Origin: Afipia sp.
Lineage (GTDB): Bacteria > Pseudomonadota > Alphaproteobacteria > Rhizobiales > Xanthobacteraceae
Length of the DNA stretch: 64,000 bases
NCBI GenBank assembly: GCA_017308595.1
Contig: JAFKER010000005.1
Location: 878,950 to 942,949 of the forward strand
Direction of reading: 5' to 3'
Part shown: positions 52,483 through 61,206 of the stretch, in pieces
Layout of the letters: each line of letters opens with the position of its first letter
Numbering within the stretch: the first letter of the stretch is position 1
Position numbers and translations under genes: made by a program
Notes under the pieces: model-generated
Told to the model about the DNA's origin: nothing
Seen by the model: only the letters and a program-made list of their open reading frames with translations
The model's database searches: none

Positions 52483-52944
52483 ATGAAGCTCGATATTAGC
52501 GGTAGCGAAACGATTCCAGCCTCGGTTGAAGCGCTCTGGGTTGCTCTGAATGATCCCGCGGTTCTGACCCGTTGCATTCCGGGCTGTAAGAGCATGACGG
52601 AGACTGCTCCGGATTCCTACAAGGTCGAGATGCAGCTTCGTGTGGCGGCCGTCGGCGGCACGTTTGAAGGAGCGGTCAGCCTGTCCGACAAAGATGAGCC
52701 GAAGTCCTGCAACATCCAGGTTTCGGGCAGCGGATCGATTGGCCATGGCACCGGAACGGCTCGGTTCGACATCGAGCCGGACGGAAACGGCGCAAAGCTA
52801 ATTTACAGGGGCAATGGTGAGATCGGGGGGCTCGTGGCCGGAGTTGGTCAGAGAATTCTGTCCAGCGTTTCGAAACACCTGATCGGCCGATTTTTCGTCG
52901 CGCTCCGCAAGGAGTTCGAAACTGAAAACAAAGCTGCGGGATAA
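52483..52944 (+). CDS. CoxG/SRPBCC family protein
   Basis: The 153-residue protein has the CoxG pattern: MKLDISGSETIPASVEALW, DPAVLTRCIPGCKSM, and GGLVAGVGQRILSSVSKHLIGRFF at the end. In carboxydotrophs CoxG recruits CO dehydrogenase to the membrane. It is common in other molybdenum-hydroxylase operons, where its role is probably assembly or membrane docking. GAGGAGGG lies just upstream of ATG 52483. It fits the operon's hydroxylase. Confidence 0.87.
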   Translation: MKLDISGSETIPASVEALWVALNDPAVLTRCIPGCKSMTETAPDSYKVEMQLRVAAVGGTFEGAVSLSDKDEPKSCNIQVSGSGSIGHGTGTARFDIEPDGNGAKLIYRGNGEIGGLVAGVGQRILSSVSKHLIGRFFVALRKEFETENKAAG

Positions 52945-52948
52945 CATC

Positions 52949-53773
52949 ATGGCCAGAGCGGCAAGCCGCATTGAGCGTATTGAAGTTGAGCCCGGCGTCT
53001 ATTTGGCGGTGGATATACCGTCGTCGTTAAGCAAGCCCGTGATCGTCCTGAGCAACTCCATCGGTGCCAGTATGGGAATGTGGGACGAGATTTACGATCG
53101 TCTGTCTGATCAGATGAGCTTGGTTCGCTACGACACCCGTGGTCATGGTGTGTCGGATGCGCCGACGGGACCCTACAGCATCGAGCGGCTTGGGCTTGAC
53201 GTGATCGCTATTCTTGATGCGCTAAAAATACAGCGTGCGGTTTTTTGCGGATTGTCGTTGGGCGGTTTGACCGGCATGTGGATCGGCGCGAACCGTGGTG
53301 AGCGGTTGGGCGGATTGGTGTTGGCAAATACGGCGGCTAATTTCCCTCCGGCTTCAATGTGGCGGGAGCGGGCTGCTGCGGTTCGCACAAGTGGCATGAG
53401 TTCGCTGGTCCCAGCGACTTTGGAGCGCTGGTTTACGAAGGCATTTCGAGACCGGGCTCCTGAACGAATTGAGCAATTCGCCGAGATGATAGGTGCGACA
53501 CCATCGGAAGGCTATGCAGGATGCTGCGACGTTCTGGCGGTTGCCGATCTTAGGCCTCGCCTGTCAGATGTCTCTTGCCCGGTTCAGGTGATCTGCGGTG
53601 GGCATGATCCATCGACGCCGCCAGCGAGGGGCGAGGAGATTGTTGCTGCAATAAAGGGAGCGCAGATGGCTTCGCTCGATGCCGCGCACATCTCTGCAGT
53701 CGAAGCCCCGGACGCTTTTGCGAGCGAACTGAGCAAATTTGTATCCCGCGCCGTAAGCGCAAAAACAACATAA
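52949..53773 (+). CDS. Alpha/beta hydrolase, PcaD-like
   Basis: The 274-residue protein has a complete triad: nucleophile S103 in CGLSLGGLTG, D220 in GGHDPSTPP and H247 in AAHISAVEAP. It resembles 3-oxoadipate enol-lactonases, and the N-terminus has RYDTRGHGVSDAPTG of the family. In a ring-cleavage route it could hydrolyse an enol lactone, a formamide or an ester. N-formylmaleamate deformylases of nicotinate routes have this fold too. It starts four bases after the CoxG stop. The true substrate is unknown. Confidence 0.83.
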   Translation: MARAASRIERIEVEPGVYLAVDIPSSLSKPVIVLSNSIGASMGMWDEIYDRLSDQMSLVRYDTRGHGVSDAPTGPYSIERLGLDVIAILDALKIQRAVFCGLSLGGLTGMWIGANRGERLGGLVLANTAANFPPASMWRERAAAVRTSGMSSLVPATLERWFTKAFRDRAPERIEQFAEMIGATPSEGYAGCCDVLAVADLRPRLSDVSCPVQVICGGHDPSTPPARGEEIVAAIKGAQMASLDAAHISAVEAPDAFASELSKFVSRAVSAKTT

Positions 53774-53787
53774 TGAGGAGGATTGTG

Positions 53788-54759
53788 ATGAAAAAGACCG
53801 CATTTGCTATGGGGCTGCTTTCTGCTGTGGCGACGGTATCGCCGCTGGCTGCGCAAGATCTTCCGAAAGTATCGATCGTTGTTTTCGGCGCGCCGTCGCT
53901 TGGAGCTTTTCTGCCGCCGGTCATCAAGGCGCAGAAGCTGGATGAGAAGAACGGCTTGTCTATTAATTTTGAGGAGCGGACCCCGGACGCATATACGGCC
54001 CAGTTCAACTCGGGCGAATTCAAGGTCGGCGGTAGCGCCGCGCTTCTGACTGTCGGTCTTGCGGACGTGCGCGGCGTCAAGGTCACTTATCTGTTCAATC
54101 TTTTCGATTATTGGGGCGCAGTGGTCACGTCGCGTCCGGAAATCAAGTCGCTGAAAGATCTCGAAGGCAAGGATCTGGCCGCGGCTAAGGGAACCACGAA
54201 CTATGTGATGTTTGACTGGTTTGCCCGCCAGCTCGGCGTGGATACGGCAAAGCTCTCGGTGGTCAACACGGCGACACCGGGACTCGTCGGTTATGCGCTT
54301 GCAGATCGCGCAACGGCGGTTCAGCTCTGGGAGCCGGCCTATACGACGCTGCATTCAAAAAAGCCGAGCATCCGGATGCTTGATCTCAAAATCCAGGAGA
54401 GCTGGAAGAAGATGTCGGGCAGCACAAATATCCCGTATCTCGGCGTCGCGGCTCATGTCGACTGGGCTGAAAAGAACAAGGATCTCATTCCAAAACTCTA
54501 TGCAGCCTACAAGCAAGCGGCGGCATGGGTGACTGCAAATCCGGACGATGCGGCGAAGCTGATCGCCAGCAAAGGAACCGATGACGATCGCAAGGCGATC
54601 GCCGAACTGATCCGCACCAATGATCGGCTCGGTATGAATTTGCGCTCGGCTGCAGAAGTAAGCAAGGAAATCAATGCGGTCTATCAGGCGGGCAGGTCCA
54701 TTGCCTTCCTGCCTTCCGATCCATCTCCTGCAACGATCTATCAAGGACCGATGAAATGA
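53788..54759 (+). CDS. NitT/TauT-type ABC substrate-binding protein
   Basis: This 323-residue protein has a signal peptide (MKKTAFAMGLLSAVATVSPLA) and a SsuA/TauA-like fold: FGAPSLGAFLPPVIKAQKL, SGEFKVGGSAALL, and the later TATPGLVGYALADRATAVQLWEP in pieces. ATG 53788 is supported by GAGGAGG six bases upstream; ATG 53773 overlaps the previous stop. These binders take up sulfonates, nitrate, pyrimidines or aromatic acids. Co-encoded permease and ATPase overlap it by four bases, so it is a complete importer with the operon's substrate as likely cargo. Confidence 0.86.
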   Translation: MKKTAFAMGLLSAVATVSPLAAQDLPKVSIVVFGAPSLGAFLPPVIKAQKLDEKNGLSINFEERTPDAYTAQFNSGEFKVGGSAALLTVGLADVRGVKVTYLFNLFDYWGAVVTSRPEIKSLKDLEGKDLAAAKGTTNYVMFDWFARQLGVDTAKLSVVNTATPGLVGYALADRATAVQLWEPAYTTLHSKKPSIRMLDLKIQESWKKMSGSTNIPYLGVAAHVDWAEKNKDLIPKLYAAYKQAAAWVTANPDDAAKLIASKGTDDDRKAIAELIRTNDRLGMNLRSAAEVSKEINAVYQAGRSIAFLPSDPSPATIYQGPMK

Positions 54760-55565
54760 CGGCCGCGCAGTATCAGGAATCGAGCGCGTCAAGATTAGGC
54801 ACGGCGGCGCTTCGGGGGGCGGCATCCTATATCGTGCCGTTCGCCGTAATCGCGGGGATTTGGCAGATCGCTTCGCTGTTCTTCCCGCCTTTCTTGTTTC
54901 CATCGCTGGTGGACGTATTCTGGCGTTTCATTGGCATTGTAACGGACTGGTCTCAGTTCGTAGACGTTCTCGCAACTGTACTGCGCATTCTCGCCGGCCT
55001 TGCCGGTGCGTTTCTGATCGGGGCGTTATTGGCCGTTCTGATGGCACGGTCACGTATGGCGCATGACTTTCTCTCGCCAGCGCTGACCCTTTTCCAGGGT
55101 ATTCCGGCACTGTCGTGGGTGGTGTTCGCGATCATCTGGTTTCATGGCATCGAGTCGCGCATTTTCTTCATCATGGTGATGACGACGTTGCCGGCATTTA
55201 CGTTCCAGGTTTTGGGCGCGCTTCAGGCCATGTCGCGCGATTTGACGGAAATGGTGATGAGTTTCCGCCCGTCACGGACAAAGCTGTTCACAGCGATGAT
55301 TATTCCGGCGATCCTTCCGGACATCCTTACCGCGTGGAAGGTCAATCTCGGAAACGCATCGCGCGTCGTGGTCGTGGCCGAGCTTGTCGGCGCGACAGGT
55401 GGCGTCGGTTATCAATTGCTTCAGCAGCAGCAGATCTTCGATATGGCAGGAGCCTTAGCGTGGACCTTGCAGCTTGTTTTCTTCGTTCTTGTTGTGCAGG
55501 CGATCCTGACTCTCATTGAGAGAGTCGCGTTCCGCTACCGTGCAATCTCGGAGCGCACGCTATGA
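54756..55565 (+). CDS. NitT/TauT-type ABC permease
   Basis: The 269-residue inner-membrane protein has six hydrophobic segments and the ATPase-docking EAA-like loop near FRPSRTKLFTAMIIPAILPDILTAWK (in pieces, residues 168-192). The family is the SsuC/TauC type. It overlaps the binding-protein gene and the ATPase gene by ATGA each, showing coupled synthesis of the importer. Confidence 0.88.
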   Translation: MTAAQYQESSASRLGTAALRGAASYIVPFAVIAGIWQIASLFFPPFLFPSLVDVFWRFIGIVTDWSQFVDVLATVLRILAGLAGAFLIGALLAVLMARSRMAHDFLSPALTLFQGIPALSWVVFAIIWFHGIESRIFFIMVMTTLPAFTFQVLGALQAMSRDLTEMVMSFRPSRTKLFTAMIIPAILPDILTAWKVNLGNASRVVVVAELVGATGGVGYQLLQQQQIFDMAGALAWTLQLVFFVLVVQAILTLIERVAFRYRAISERTL

Positions 55566-56326
55566 CAAATTCTACTGAGAATCCCGCCATCTCTCTCGAG
55601 CAGGTGTCGAAAGTCTTCGGCAAGGCGAATGGGACAGGCGCCTTTACCGCTGTCGACACTCTGAATCTGCAAGTAGCACAAGGGCAAATGCTTGCGCTGC
55701 TCGGAAAAACGGGTTGTGGCAAATCCACGATCTTCAACATGATCGCGGGATTGACCGAACCCACCGAGGGACGCGTGACCGTGGACGGCCACGACCCTTT
55801 CCGGGATTTCGATGCCTTCCGCGGTAAAATGGCGATTGTTTTCCAGGGTGACCGGCTGCTGCCATGGCGGACAGCGATTGAGAATGTCCAGCTCGGATTG
55901 GAAATTCTTGGAAAGTCGAGTGATGAACGCAGAAGTATTGCCGAACGTTGGCTGGAAACGCTTGGGCTTCGTGGACATGAAAACGATTATCCTCATGCAT
56001 TGTCGGGGGGAATGCGTCAGCGTGTATCCATCGCGCGCGCGTTTGCCACAAATGCGAATATCCTGCTCTGCGACGAACCTTTCTCGGCACTGGATGAAAT
56101 GACAGCGCGCAAACTGCGTGCTGAATTTGTCAAGCTCGTAAAGGAAAACGGAAAGACGGCCGTTTTCATTACACACTCTATCAACGAAGCGCTCGAAATA
56201 GGGGATCGGATCGTGGTTCTGAAGCGGCCGGCCAATATCGCGATCGACGTTTTGCTGACGCCGGAAGCCAAGACGGACAAGCAGGATATTATCCGGGGCC
56301 AGATTCAGGGCGTGCTGGCTGCCTAA
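55562..56326 (+). CDS. NitT/TauT-type ABC ATPase
   Basis: The 254-residue ATPase has Walker A GKTGCGKST, Q-loop FQGDRLLPWRT, signature LSGGMRQRVSIARA, Walker B ILLCDEPFSALDE and the switch THSINEAL. The DRLLPWRT stretch is usual in the SsuB/TauB/NrtD group. The Asp-rich FRDFDAFRG insertion is not unusual. It overlaps the permease by four bases. Confidence 0.92.
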   Translation: MTNSTENPAISLEQVSKVFGKANGTGAFTAVDTLNLQVAQGQMLALLGKTGCGKSTIFNMIAGLTEPTEGRVTVDGHDPFRDFDAFRGKMAIVFQGDRLLPWRTAIENVQLGLEILGKSSDERRSIAERWLETLGLRGHENDYPHALSGGMRQRVSIARAFATNANILLCDEPFSALDEMTARKLRAEFVKLVKENGKTAVFITHSINEALEIGDRIVVLKRPANIAIDVLLTPEAKTDKQDIIRGQIQGVLAA

Positions 56327-56350
56327 AAAGAATACTCAGGGAGGCGTTTG

Positions 56351-57364
56351 ATGGCTGCGCGGAAGACTCAACGATGCAATGGTACGGCTTGGCTGATCGT
56401 GTCTGCGATGACAACTGCCGTAACTTTCGCTGCCGTCGATTGCGTACGCGCCGCCGATGATTGGCCGAACCGTCCTATTACGATGATCAATCCGTTCGCG
56501 GCCGGCGGTCCGAATGATGTTCCTGCACGCATGTTTGCTCAGCGGATGGGCGAGATTCTCGGCCAGCAAGTCATCGTTGAGAATGTCGGCGGTGCAGGTG
56601 GGATGATTGGCGCGCAACGCGTCGCAAAGGCCGCACCTGACGGCTACACTTTTCTGGTTGGTACGGTGGGGACGCAGGCGCAGAACCAGTTGCTCTATAA
56701 GAAGCCGACTTATGATGCGACCAAGGACTTCAGCAGCATTGGTTTGTTTCTCGAGGCGCCGCTTGTGCTGGTTGCCAGAAAAGACTTCCCGGCAGATAAT
56801 CTGAAAGATTTTGTCGCTTACGCGCGACAAAATAGTTCGAAAATGCAATTTGCGTCGGCGGGCACCGGCTCGGCCATTCATCTCGGCTGTGCCCTGCTGA
56901 ACTCCGTGACGAATGTCGATGCCGTGCATGTGCCGTATCGAGGAGCCAATCCCGCAATGCAGGATCTGGCGAGTGGTCGCGTGGACTACCTGTGCGACAT
57001 CATCACGACAGCTAAGCCTCAAATTGATGGTGGTGCTGTTAAGGCCATTGCGATCCTGACCGATGCCCGTTCACCTGTCCTGGCGAACGTGCCAACGGCG
57101 ATCGAGCTGGGTTACAACGTACAGGCTTACACCTGGAATGCGTTCTTCGCACCGAAGGGGACGCCGGCGGCGACTATCGGCAAGCTTAACCGGGCGATGC
57201 TGGAGTCCATGCACGATCCTGCAATTCGTCAGAAACTTGAAGGCGCCGGTCTGAGGATTGTCGCGAATGATCGCGCGACACCACAATATCTGGACGGATT
57301 CGTGAAAAGTGAAATCGAGAAGTGGGCAGGGCCGATCAAGGCAATCGGCGTCCAGATCGATTGA
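56351..57364 (+). CDS. Bug/TctC family periplasmic binding protein
   Basis: The 337-residue protein has a signal peptide (cleavage near CVRAADD) and Bug patterns: PITMINPFAAGGPNDVPARMF, ENVGGAGGMIGAQRVAKAAPD in part, SAGTGSAIHLGCALL and HVPYRGANPAMQDLASG. I start at ATG 56351; GGGAGG lies seven bases before it, and a TTG at 56348 is also in frame. Its TctA/TctB partners are absent. It closes the catabolic operon, so a second carboxylic-acid binder is encoded besides the complete ABC importer. Confidence 0.86.
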   Translation: MAARKTQRCNGTAWLIVSAMTTAVTFAAVDCVRAADDWPNRPITMINPFAAGGPNDVPARMFAQRMGEILGQQVIVENVGGAGGMIGAQRVAKAAPDGYTFLVGTVGTQAQNQLLYKKPTYDATKDFSSIGLFLEAPLVLVARKDFPADNLKDFVAYARQNSSKMQFASAGTGSAIHLGCALLNSVTNVDAVHVPYRGANPAMQDLASGRVDYLCDIITTAKPQIDGGAVKAIAILTDARSPVLANVPTAIELGYNVQAYTWNAFFAPKGTPAATIGKLNRAMLESMHDPAIRQKLEGAGLRIVANDRATPQYLDGFVKSEIEKWAGPIKAIGVQID

Positions 57365-57528
57365 TTTGGCCGCGAGTGCGGGTCCCGCGATTTTATCGGA
57401 AAAGATTGCGAATTTGCCAATTGCAGTCGCCTGTAGCTCGTGAGAAAGCTACCGGCGAGGGCGGGGCATATCCTGCTCTACAGTACCAACGGCACGCAGC
57501 CGCTCCCGCCCGGTGAGGAAACCAGTAC

Positions 57529-59766
57529 ATGACCACGGCATCCCCCACGATCATTTATACTCTGACCGACGAAGCTCCGGCGCTTGCAACCGCGTCGTTC
57601 CTGCCAATTGTGCGCGCGTTCGCCGCGCCGGCGGGGATCGATGTGGTCACGAGCGATATCTCCGTGGCCGGCCGTATCCTTGGCGAATTCCCTGAACTCC
57701 TGACGAAAGAACAACATGTGCCGGACAATTTGGCTGAGCTGGGTCGCCTGACCCTCCTGCCGGGCACCAACATCATCAAGTTGCCGAACGTCAGCGCCTC
57801 GGTGGCTCAATTGAAGGCTGCGATTAAGGAATTGCAGGACAAGGGATACAAGATTCCCGACTATCCAGAAAATCCAAAAACCGATGAGGAAAAGGCCCTT
57901 CGTGCGCGCTATACGAAATGCACGGGCAGCGCTGTTAATCCGGTTCTACGCGAAGGAAATTCCGATCGTCGCGCACCGCTCGCAGTGAAGAACTACGCGC
58001 GCAAACATCCGCACAGCATGGGTGAATGGAGCCAGGCCTCGCGTTCGCACGTCTCTCATATGCATCACGGCGACTTCTATCACGGCGAGAAGTCGATGAC
58101 GCTGGATCGCGCGCGTGATGTAAAGATGGAGCTTATTACCAAAAGCGGAAAGACTATTGTCCTCAAGCCAAAAGTATCGCTCCAGGATCGTGAAGTCATC
58201 GACTCCATGTTCATGAGCAAAAAGGCCCTTTTGGCGTTCTACGAGCAGCAAATCGAGGACGCCTACAAGACCGGCGTGATGTTCTCGCTGCACGTCAAGG
58301 CGACCATGATGAAGGTCTCGCACCCGATCGTGTTCGGTCATTGCGTCAAGATTTTCTATCGTGACGCCTTCGCAAAGCACGGCGCGTTGTTTGAAGAGTT
58401 GGGCGTGAACGTCAACAATGGAATGGTTGATCTTTATAACAAGATCGCCAGTTTGCCGCAGAGCAAGCAGGATGAAATCAAGAGTGATCTGCACGCCTGC
58501 CATGCGCATCGTCCGGAACTGGCGATGGTTGATTCAGCGAAAGGCATTACGAATTTCCATTCGCCGAACGATATCATTGTAGATGCTTCGATGCCTGCGA
58601 TGATCCGTAATGGCGGCAAGATGTGGGGTGCCGACGGTCGCCTTAAGGACGTCAAGGCGGTGATGCCGGAGAGCACGTTTGCTCGAATTTATCAGGAGAT
58701 GATCAATTTCTGTAAGTGGCATGGAGCATTTGATCCGAAGACCATGGGGACGGTGCCAAATGTCGGCCTGATGGCGCAACAGGCCGAAGAGTATGGTTCG
58801 CACGACAAGACGTTTGAGATTTCTGAAGACGGCGTAGCTAACATCACGGATCTGGCTACTGGCGAGGTCCTGCTCAGTCAGGACGTTGAGCAGGGCGATA
58901 TTTGGCGTATGTGTCAGGTCAAGGATGCTGCCATTCGCGACTGGGTCAAGCTCGCTGTGAGTCGCGCGCGAAATTCAGGTATGCCTGTGCTGTTCTGGTT
59001 GGATCCTTATCGTCCGCACGAAGCGCAGCTCATTGCCAAGGTTAAGATGTACCTGAATGAGCACGATATCTCCGGACTCGATATCCAGATCATGAGTCAG
59101 GTTCGCGCGATGCGCTACACGCTTGAACGTGTGGTCCGTGGTCTGGATACCATTAGTGCCACAGGCAACATTCTGCGCGATTATTTGACCGATCTGTTCC
59201 CAATCATGGAGTTGGGCACTTCGGCAAAAATGCTTTCGGTGGTTCCGCTGATGGCTGGCGGCGGGCTATATGAAACTGGTGCAGGCGGCTCTGCGCCCAA
59301 GCATGTGCAGCAATTGGTGGAAGAGAACCATCTGCGCTGGGATTCTCTCGGTGAGTTTCTGGCGCTTGCCGTTTCTTTGGAGGATCTTGGCATCAAGACG
59401 GCTAATCCAAAGGCCAAGCTCCTGGCCAAAACGCTGGATGCCGCTACCGGAAGGTTGCTTGACAACAACAAATCTCCTTCGCCCCGGACCGGTGAGCTGG
59501 ATAATCGCGGCAGTCAGTTCTATCTCGCGATGTATTGGGCGCAGGAACTGGCTGCTCAGACCGAAGATTCAGAGTTGCAGGCAAAGTTCAAAGCGCTGGC
59601 TGAAGCGCTTGCCCGCAACGAGAAGAGGATCGTTGAGGAACTGGCGGCTGTGCAAGGCAAGCCCGTCGATATCGGCGGCTATTATCTGCCGGATCCGAAG
59701 AAATGCGCTTCTGTGATGCGTCCGAGCAAGACGCTCAATGAAACACTGGCGCAGATGAAAGCCTGA
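57529..59766 (+). CDS. icd: Monomeric NADP-dependent isocitrate dehydrogenase
   Basis: The 745-residue protein belongs to the monomeric (IDH-II) family, found in Azotobacter and Corynebacterium. It starts with [23 protein letters not shown], and has [21 protein letters not shown], the NADP-pocket [16 protein letters not shown] and the closing [16 protein letters not shown]. It makes 2-oxoglutarate, CO2 and NADPH. The length is about 740 as usual. The dimeric type is more common in alpha-proteobacteria. It has its own leader of 160 bases and a probable hairpin behind it. Whether it is co-regulated with the neighbouring operon is unclear. Confidence 0.93.
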   Translation: MTTASPTIIYTLTDEAPALATASFLPIVRAFAAPAGIDVVTSDISVAGRILGEFPELLTKEQHVPDNLAELGRLTLLPGTNIIKLPNVSASVAQLKAAIKELQDKGYKIPDYPENPKTDEEKALRARYTKCTGSAVNPVLREGNSDRRAPLAVKNYARKHPHSMGEWSQASRSHVSHMHHGDFYHGEKSMTLDRARDVKMELITKSGKTIVLKPKVSLQDREVIDSMFMSKKALLAFYEQQIEDAYKTGVMFSLHVKATMMKVSHPIVFGHCVKIFYRDAFAKHGALFEELGVNVNNGMVDLYNKIASLPQSKQDEIKSDLHACHAHRPELAMVDSAKGITNFHSPNDIIVDASMPAMIRNGGKMWGADGRLKDVKAVMPESTFARIYQEMINFCKWHGAFDPKTMGTVPNVGLMAQQAEEYGSHDKTFEISEDGVANITDLATGEVLLSQDVEQGDIWRMCQVKDAAIRDWVKLAVSRARNSGMPVLFWLDPYRPHEAQLIAKVKMYLNEHDISGLDIQIMSQVRAMRYTLERVVRGLDTISATGNILRDYLTDLFPIMELGTSAKMLSVVPLMAGGGLYETGAGGSAPKHVQQLVEENHLRWDSLGEFLALAVSLEDLGIKTANPKAKLLAKTLDAATGRLLDNNKSPSPRTGELDNRGSQFYLAMYWAQELAAQTEDSELQAKFKALAEALARNEKRIVEELAAVQGKPVDIGGYYLPDPKKCASVMRPSKTLNETLAQMKA

Positions 59767-59780
59767 CAATCGCGCTCCCG

Positions 59781-59808
59781 GACCCTGTCGCGTTATCGCG
59801 GCGGGGTC
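59781..59808 (+). terminator. Probable terminator hairpin after icd
   Basis: GACCCTGTCGCG pairs with CGCGGCGGGGTC around TTAT (twelve pairs, two of them G-U), 14 bases past the icd stop. No T run follows directly, so termination may be partial or Rho-aided. Confidence 0.45.
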
Positions 59809-60155
59809 TGATCTCGACGAGATTTGTTTCAGCATGATTTGCCCGGGCCATGGCGGGCTGACAGGGCGCAGCCCGGGGACTCCATTTGGCCGGACGGCTG
59901 GATGGTTGGATATTCAGCTCCGGCGGCCGAAGCAAAGCTGCTTTTTCTATTCTTCAAGGAACAAACCTCTCATCGATGACCAACGTGAGCGTGGTTGGGT
60001 TGCGAGCCAATCACCTGACGCAACGCCCTGAGAGACTGAACAAGATGCCCACGTTTTGGCCGCGCGGTTAGCCGTACCGCCGGCTCGGGCGTTCGCGTTC
60101 GTCGAGGTCGCGGCCGGAGGGATAACGATCCTTTCGTGTTCAGGTTTCTGGGACA

Positions 60156-60169
60156 ATTGTCCGACAAAG
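60156..60169. promoter_or_regulatory. Predicted GntR operator, upstream copy
   Basis: ATTGTCCGACAAAG contains the palindrome TTGTC-C-GACAA. The same 14 bases occur in opposite orientation at 60262-60275, 107 bases further on. The layout suits a FadR-type regulator (compare TTGT..ACAA half sites of the FCD group). Confidence 0.65.
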
Positions 60170-60261
60170 TTATATCTCACGTTCCAATTGTGCGGCGCAC
60201 AGAAAAATCCTTGTAATTTCGGTGTTTATGAAGATTGACCTCGGAATTTTTACCTCATAGC

Positions 60262-60275
60262 CTTTGTCGGACAAT
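60262..60275. promoter_or_regulatory. Predicted GntR operator, downstream copy
   Basis: CTTTGTCGGACAAT is the exact reverse complement of the copy at 60156-60169. It ends 15 bases before the ATG of the GntR gene, which points to autoregulation by blocking the start of that gene. Confidence 0.65.
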
Positions 60276-60290
60276 CAACGTTGGGATGTT

Positions 60291-61064
60291 ATGTCATCCG
60301 TCGCTCCGAATTTCGCACGCATCGAGGTCGCTCCCGCCTATCAAAAGGTGGCCGACGCTATTGAGCGCGAAATCGTCAATGGCCGCATCAAGCCTGACGA
60401 CCCGATCGGAACGGAGTCGGAATTGGTTCGGCAGTTTGGGGTGAACCGCTCTACCGTCCGCGAAGGCATCAGGGTTCTTGAAGAGAGTGGGCTGATCCGG
60501 CGCGATTCCAGCCGTCGCCTCTATGCGTGCCTGCCGCGCTATAACAAGCTCGCGAGCCGCCTGAGCCGCGCTCTCGTCCTGCATGAAGTAACGTTTCGTG
60601 AGCTGTATGAGACCGCGATGATCCTCGAGATCGCGGCAATCGAATATGCCGTCGATCATGCGACCGATGACGACATTTCGGAGATTGCGCAGAATATCGA
60701 GAAGACCGAACAGGCCATCGCCAACCATGCTGCATTCGCCGAACTCGATGCGGATTTCCACATTCTGATTGCGAAGGCTTCACATAACCGCGTGCTGCAA
60801 CTCGCGCGGGAGCCGGCGGGGCTGCTGTTCTTTCCGACAACGGAGATGGTGGTGAGAAATGTGGCGGAAGGCATGCCGCGTCTGATCGCCGCACATCACC
60901 ATCTGCTTGACGCAATCCGTAGACGCGACAAAGAAGCAGGGAAAGTATGGATGCGGCGCCATGTCGAGGATTGGCGCAGAGGATTTGAGCGCGCTGGAAA
61001 CTCGCTCGATCGGCCGGTTGAGCGAATGTACATGGAACACGGCTTGGTGAATCGCAAAACGTAG
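60291..61064 (+). CDS. FadR-type GntR transcriptional regulator, FCD domain
   Basis: The 257-residue regulator has an N-terminal winged helix (YQKVADAIEREIVNGRIKPDD, TESELVRQFGVNRSTVREGIRVLE in parts, residues 17-64) and an all-helical FCD domain with the metal-binding D-x3-H and later histidines (DADFHILIAKASHN, AAHHHLLDAI, MRRHVEDW). ATG 60291 is chosen over the TTG at 60264 because that codon lies inside the operator. FCD regulators sense small organic acids. The branched-chain-type ABC operon downstream is the likely target, with 140 bases between. Confidence 0.88.
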   Translation: MSSVAPNFARIEVAPAYQKVADAIEREIVNGRIKPDDPIGTESELVRQFGVNRSTVREGIRVLEESGLIRRDSSRRLYACLPRYNKLASRLSRALVLHEVTFRELYETAMILEIAAIEYAVDHATDDDISEIAQNIEKTEQAIANHAAFAELDADFHILIAKASHNRVLQLAREPAGLLFFPTTEMVVRNVAEGMPRLIAAHHHLLDAIRRRDKEAGKVWMRRHVEDWRRGFERAGNSLDRPVERMYMEHGLVNRKT

Positions 61065-61206
61065 TCGCAACAATCAGCCACAAGAGCGGATCAACCGCCG
61101 GGCAAGGTAGATTTGGGGGAGAGCGTCTGGTGGACTGGGATGATCGACGTCGTGTGAAGACCCTCAGACTGGGGTATTTTGCCGTGTCGCTGGCACGGTT
61201 CGGCGC

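Larger units (their letters stand above)
59767..60290. other. Long intergenic region with regulatory signals
   Basis: About 520 bases without a credible gene lie between icd and the GntR regulator gene. They hold a hairpin at 59781-59808, two inverted copies of a 14-base operator (60156-60169, 60262-60275), and a small inverted repeat TGTGC-GGC-GCACA at 60189-60201 between them. No ORF in any frame shows family features. Confidence 0.65.

Noticed and set aside
47656-52944. CO dehydrogenase (coxMSL-G) locus
   Set aside because: The large subunit lacks the AYxCSFR active-site loop; no coxDEF maturation genes are present.
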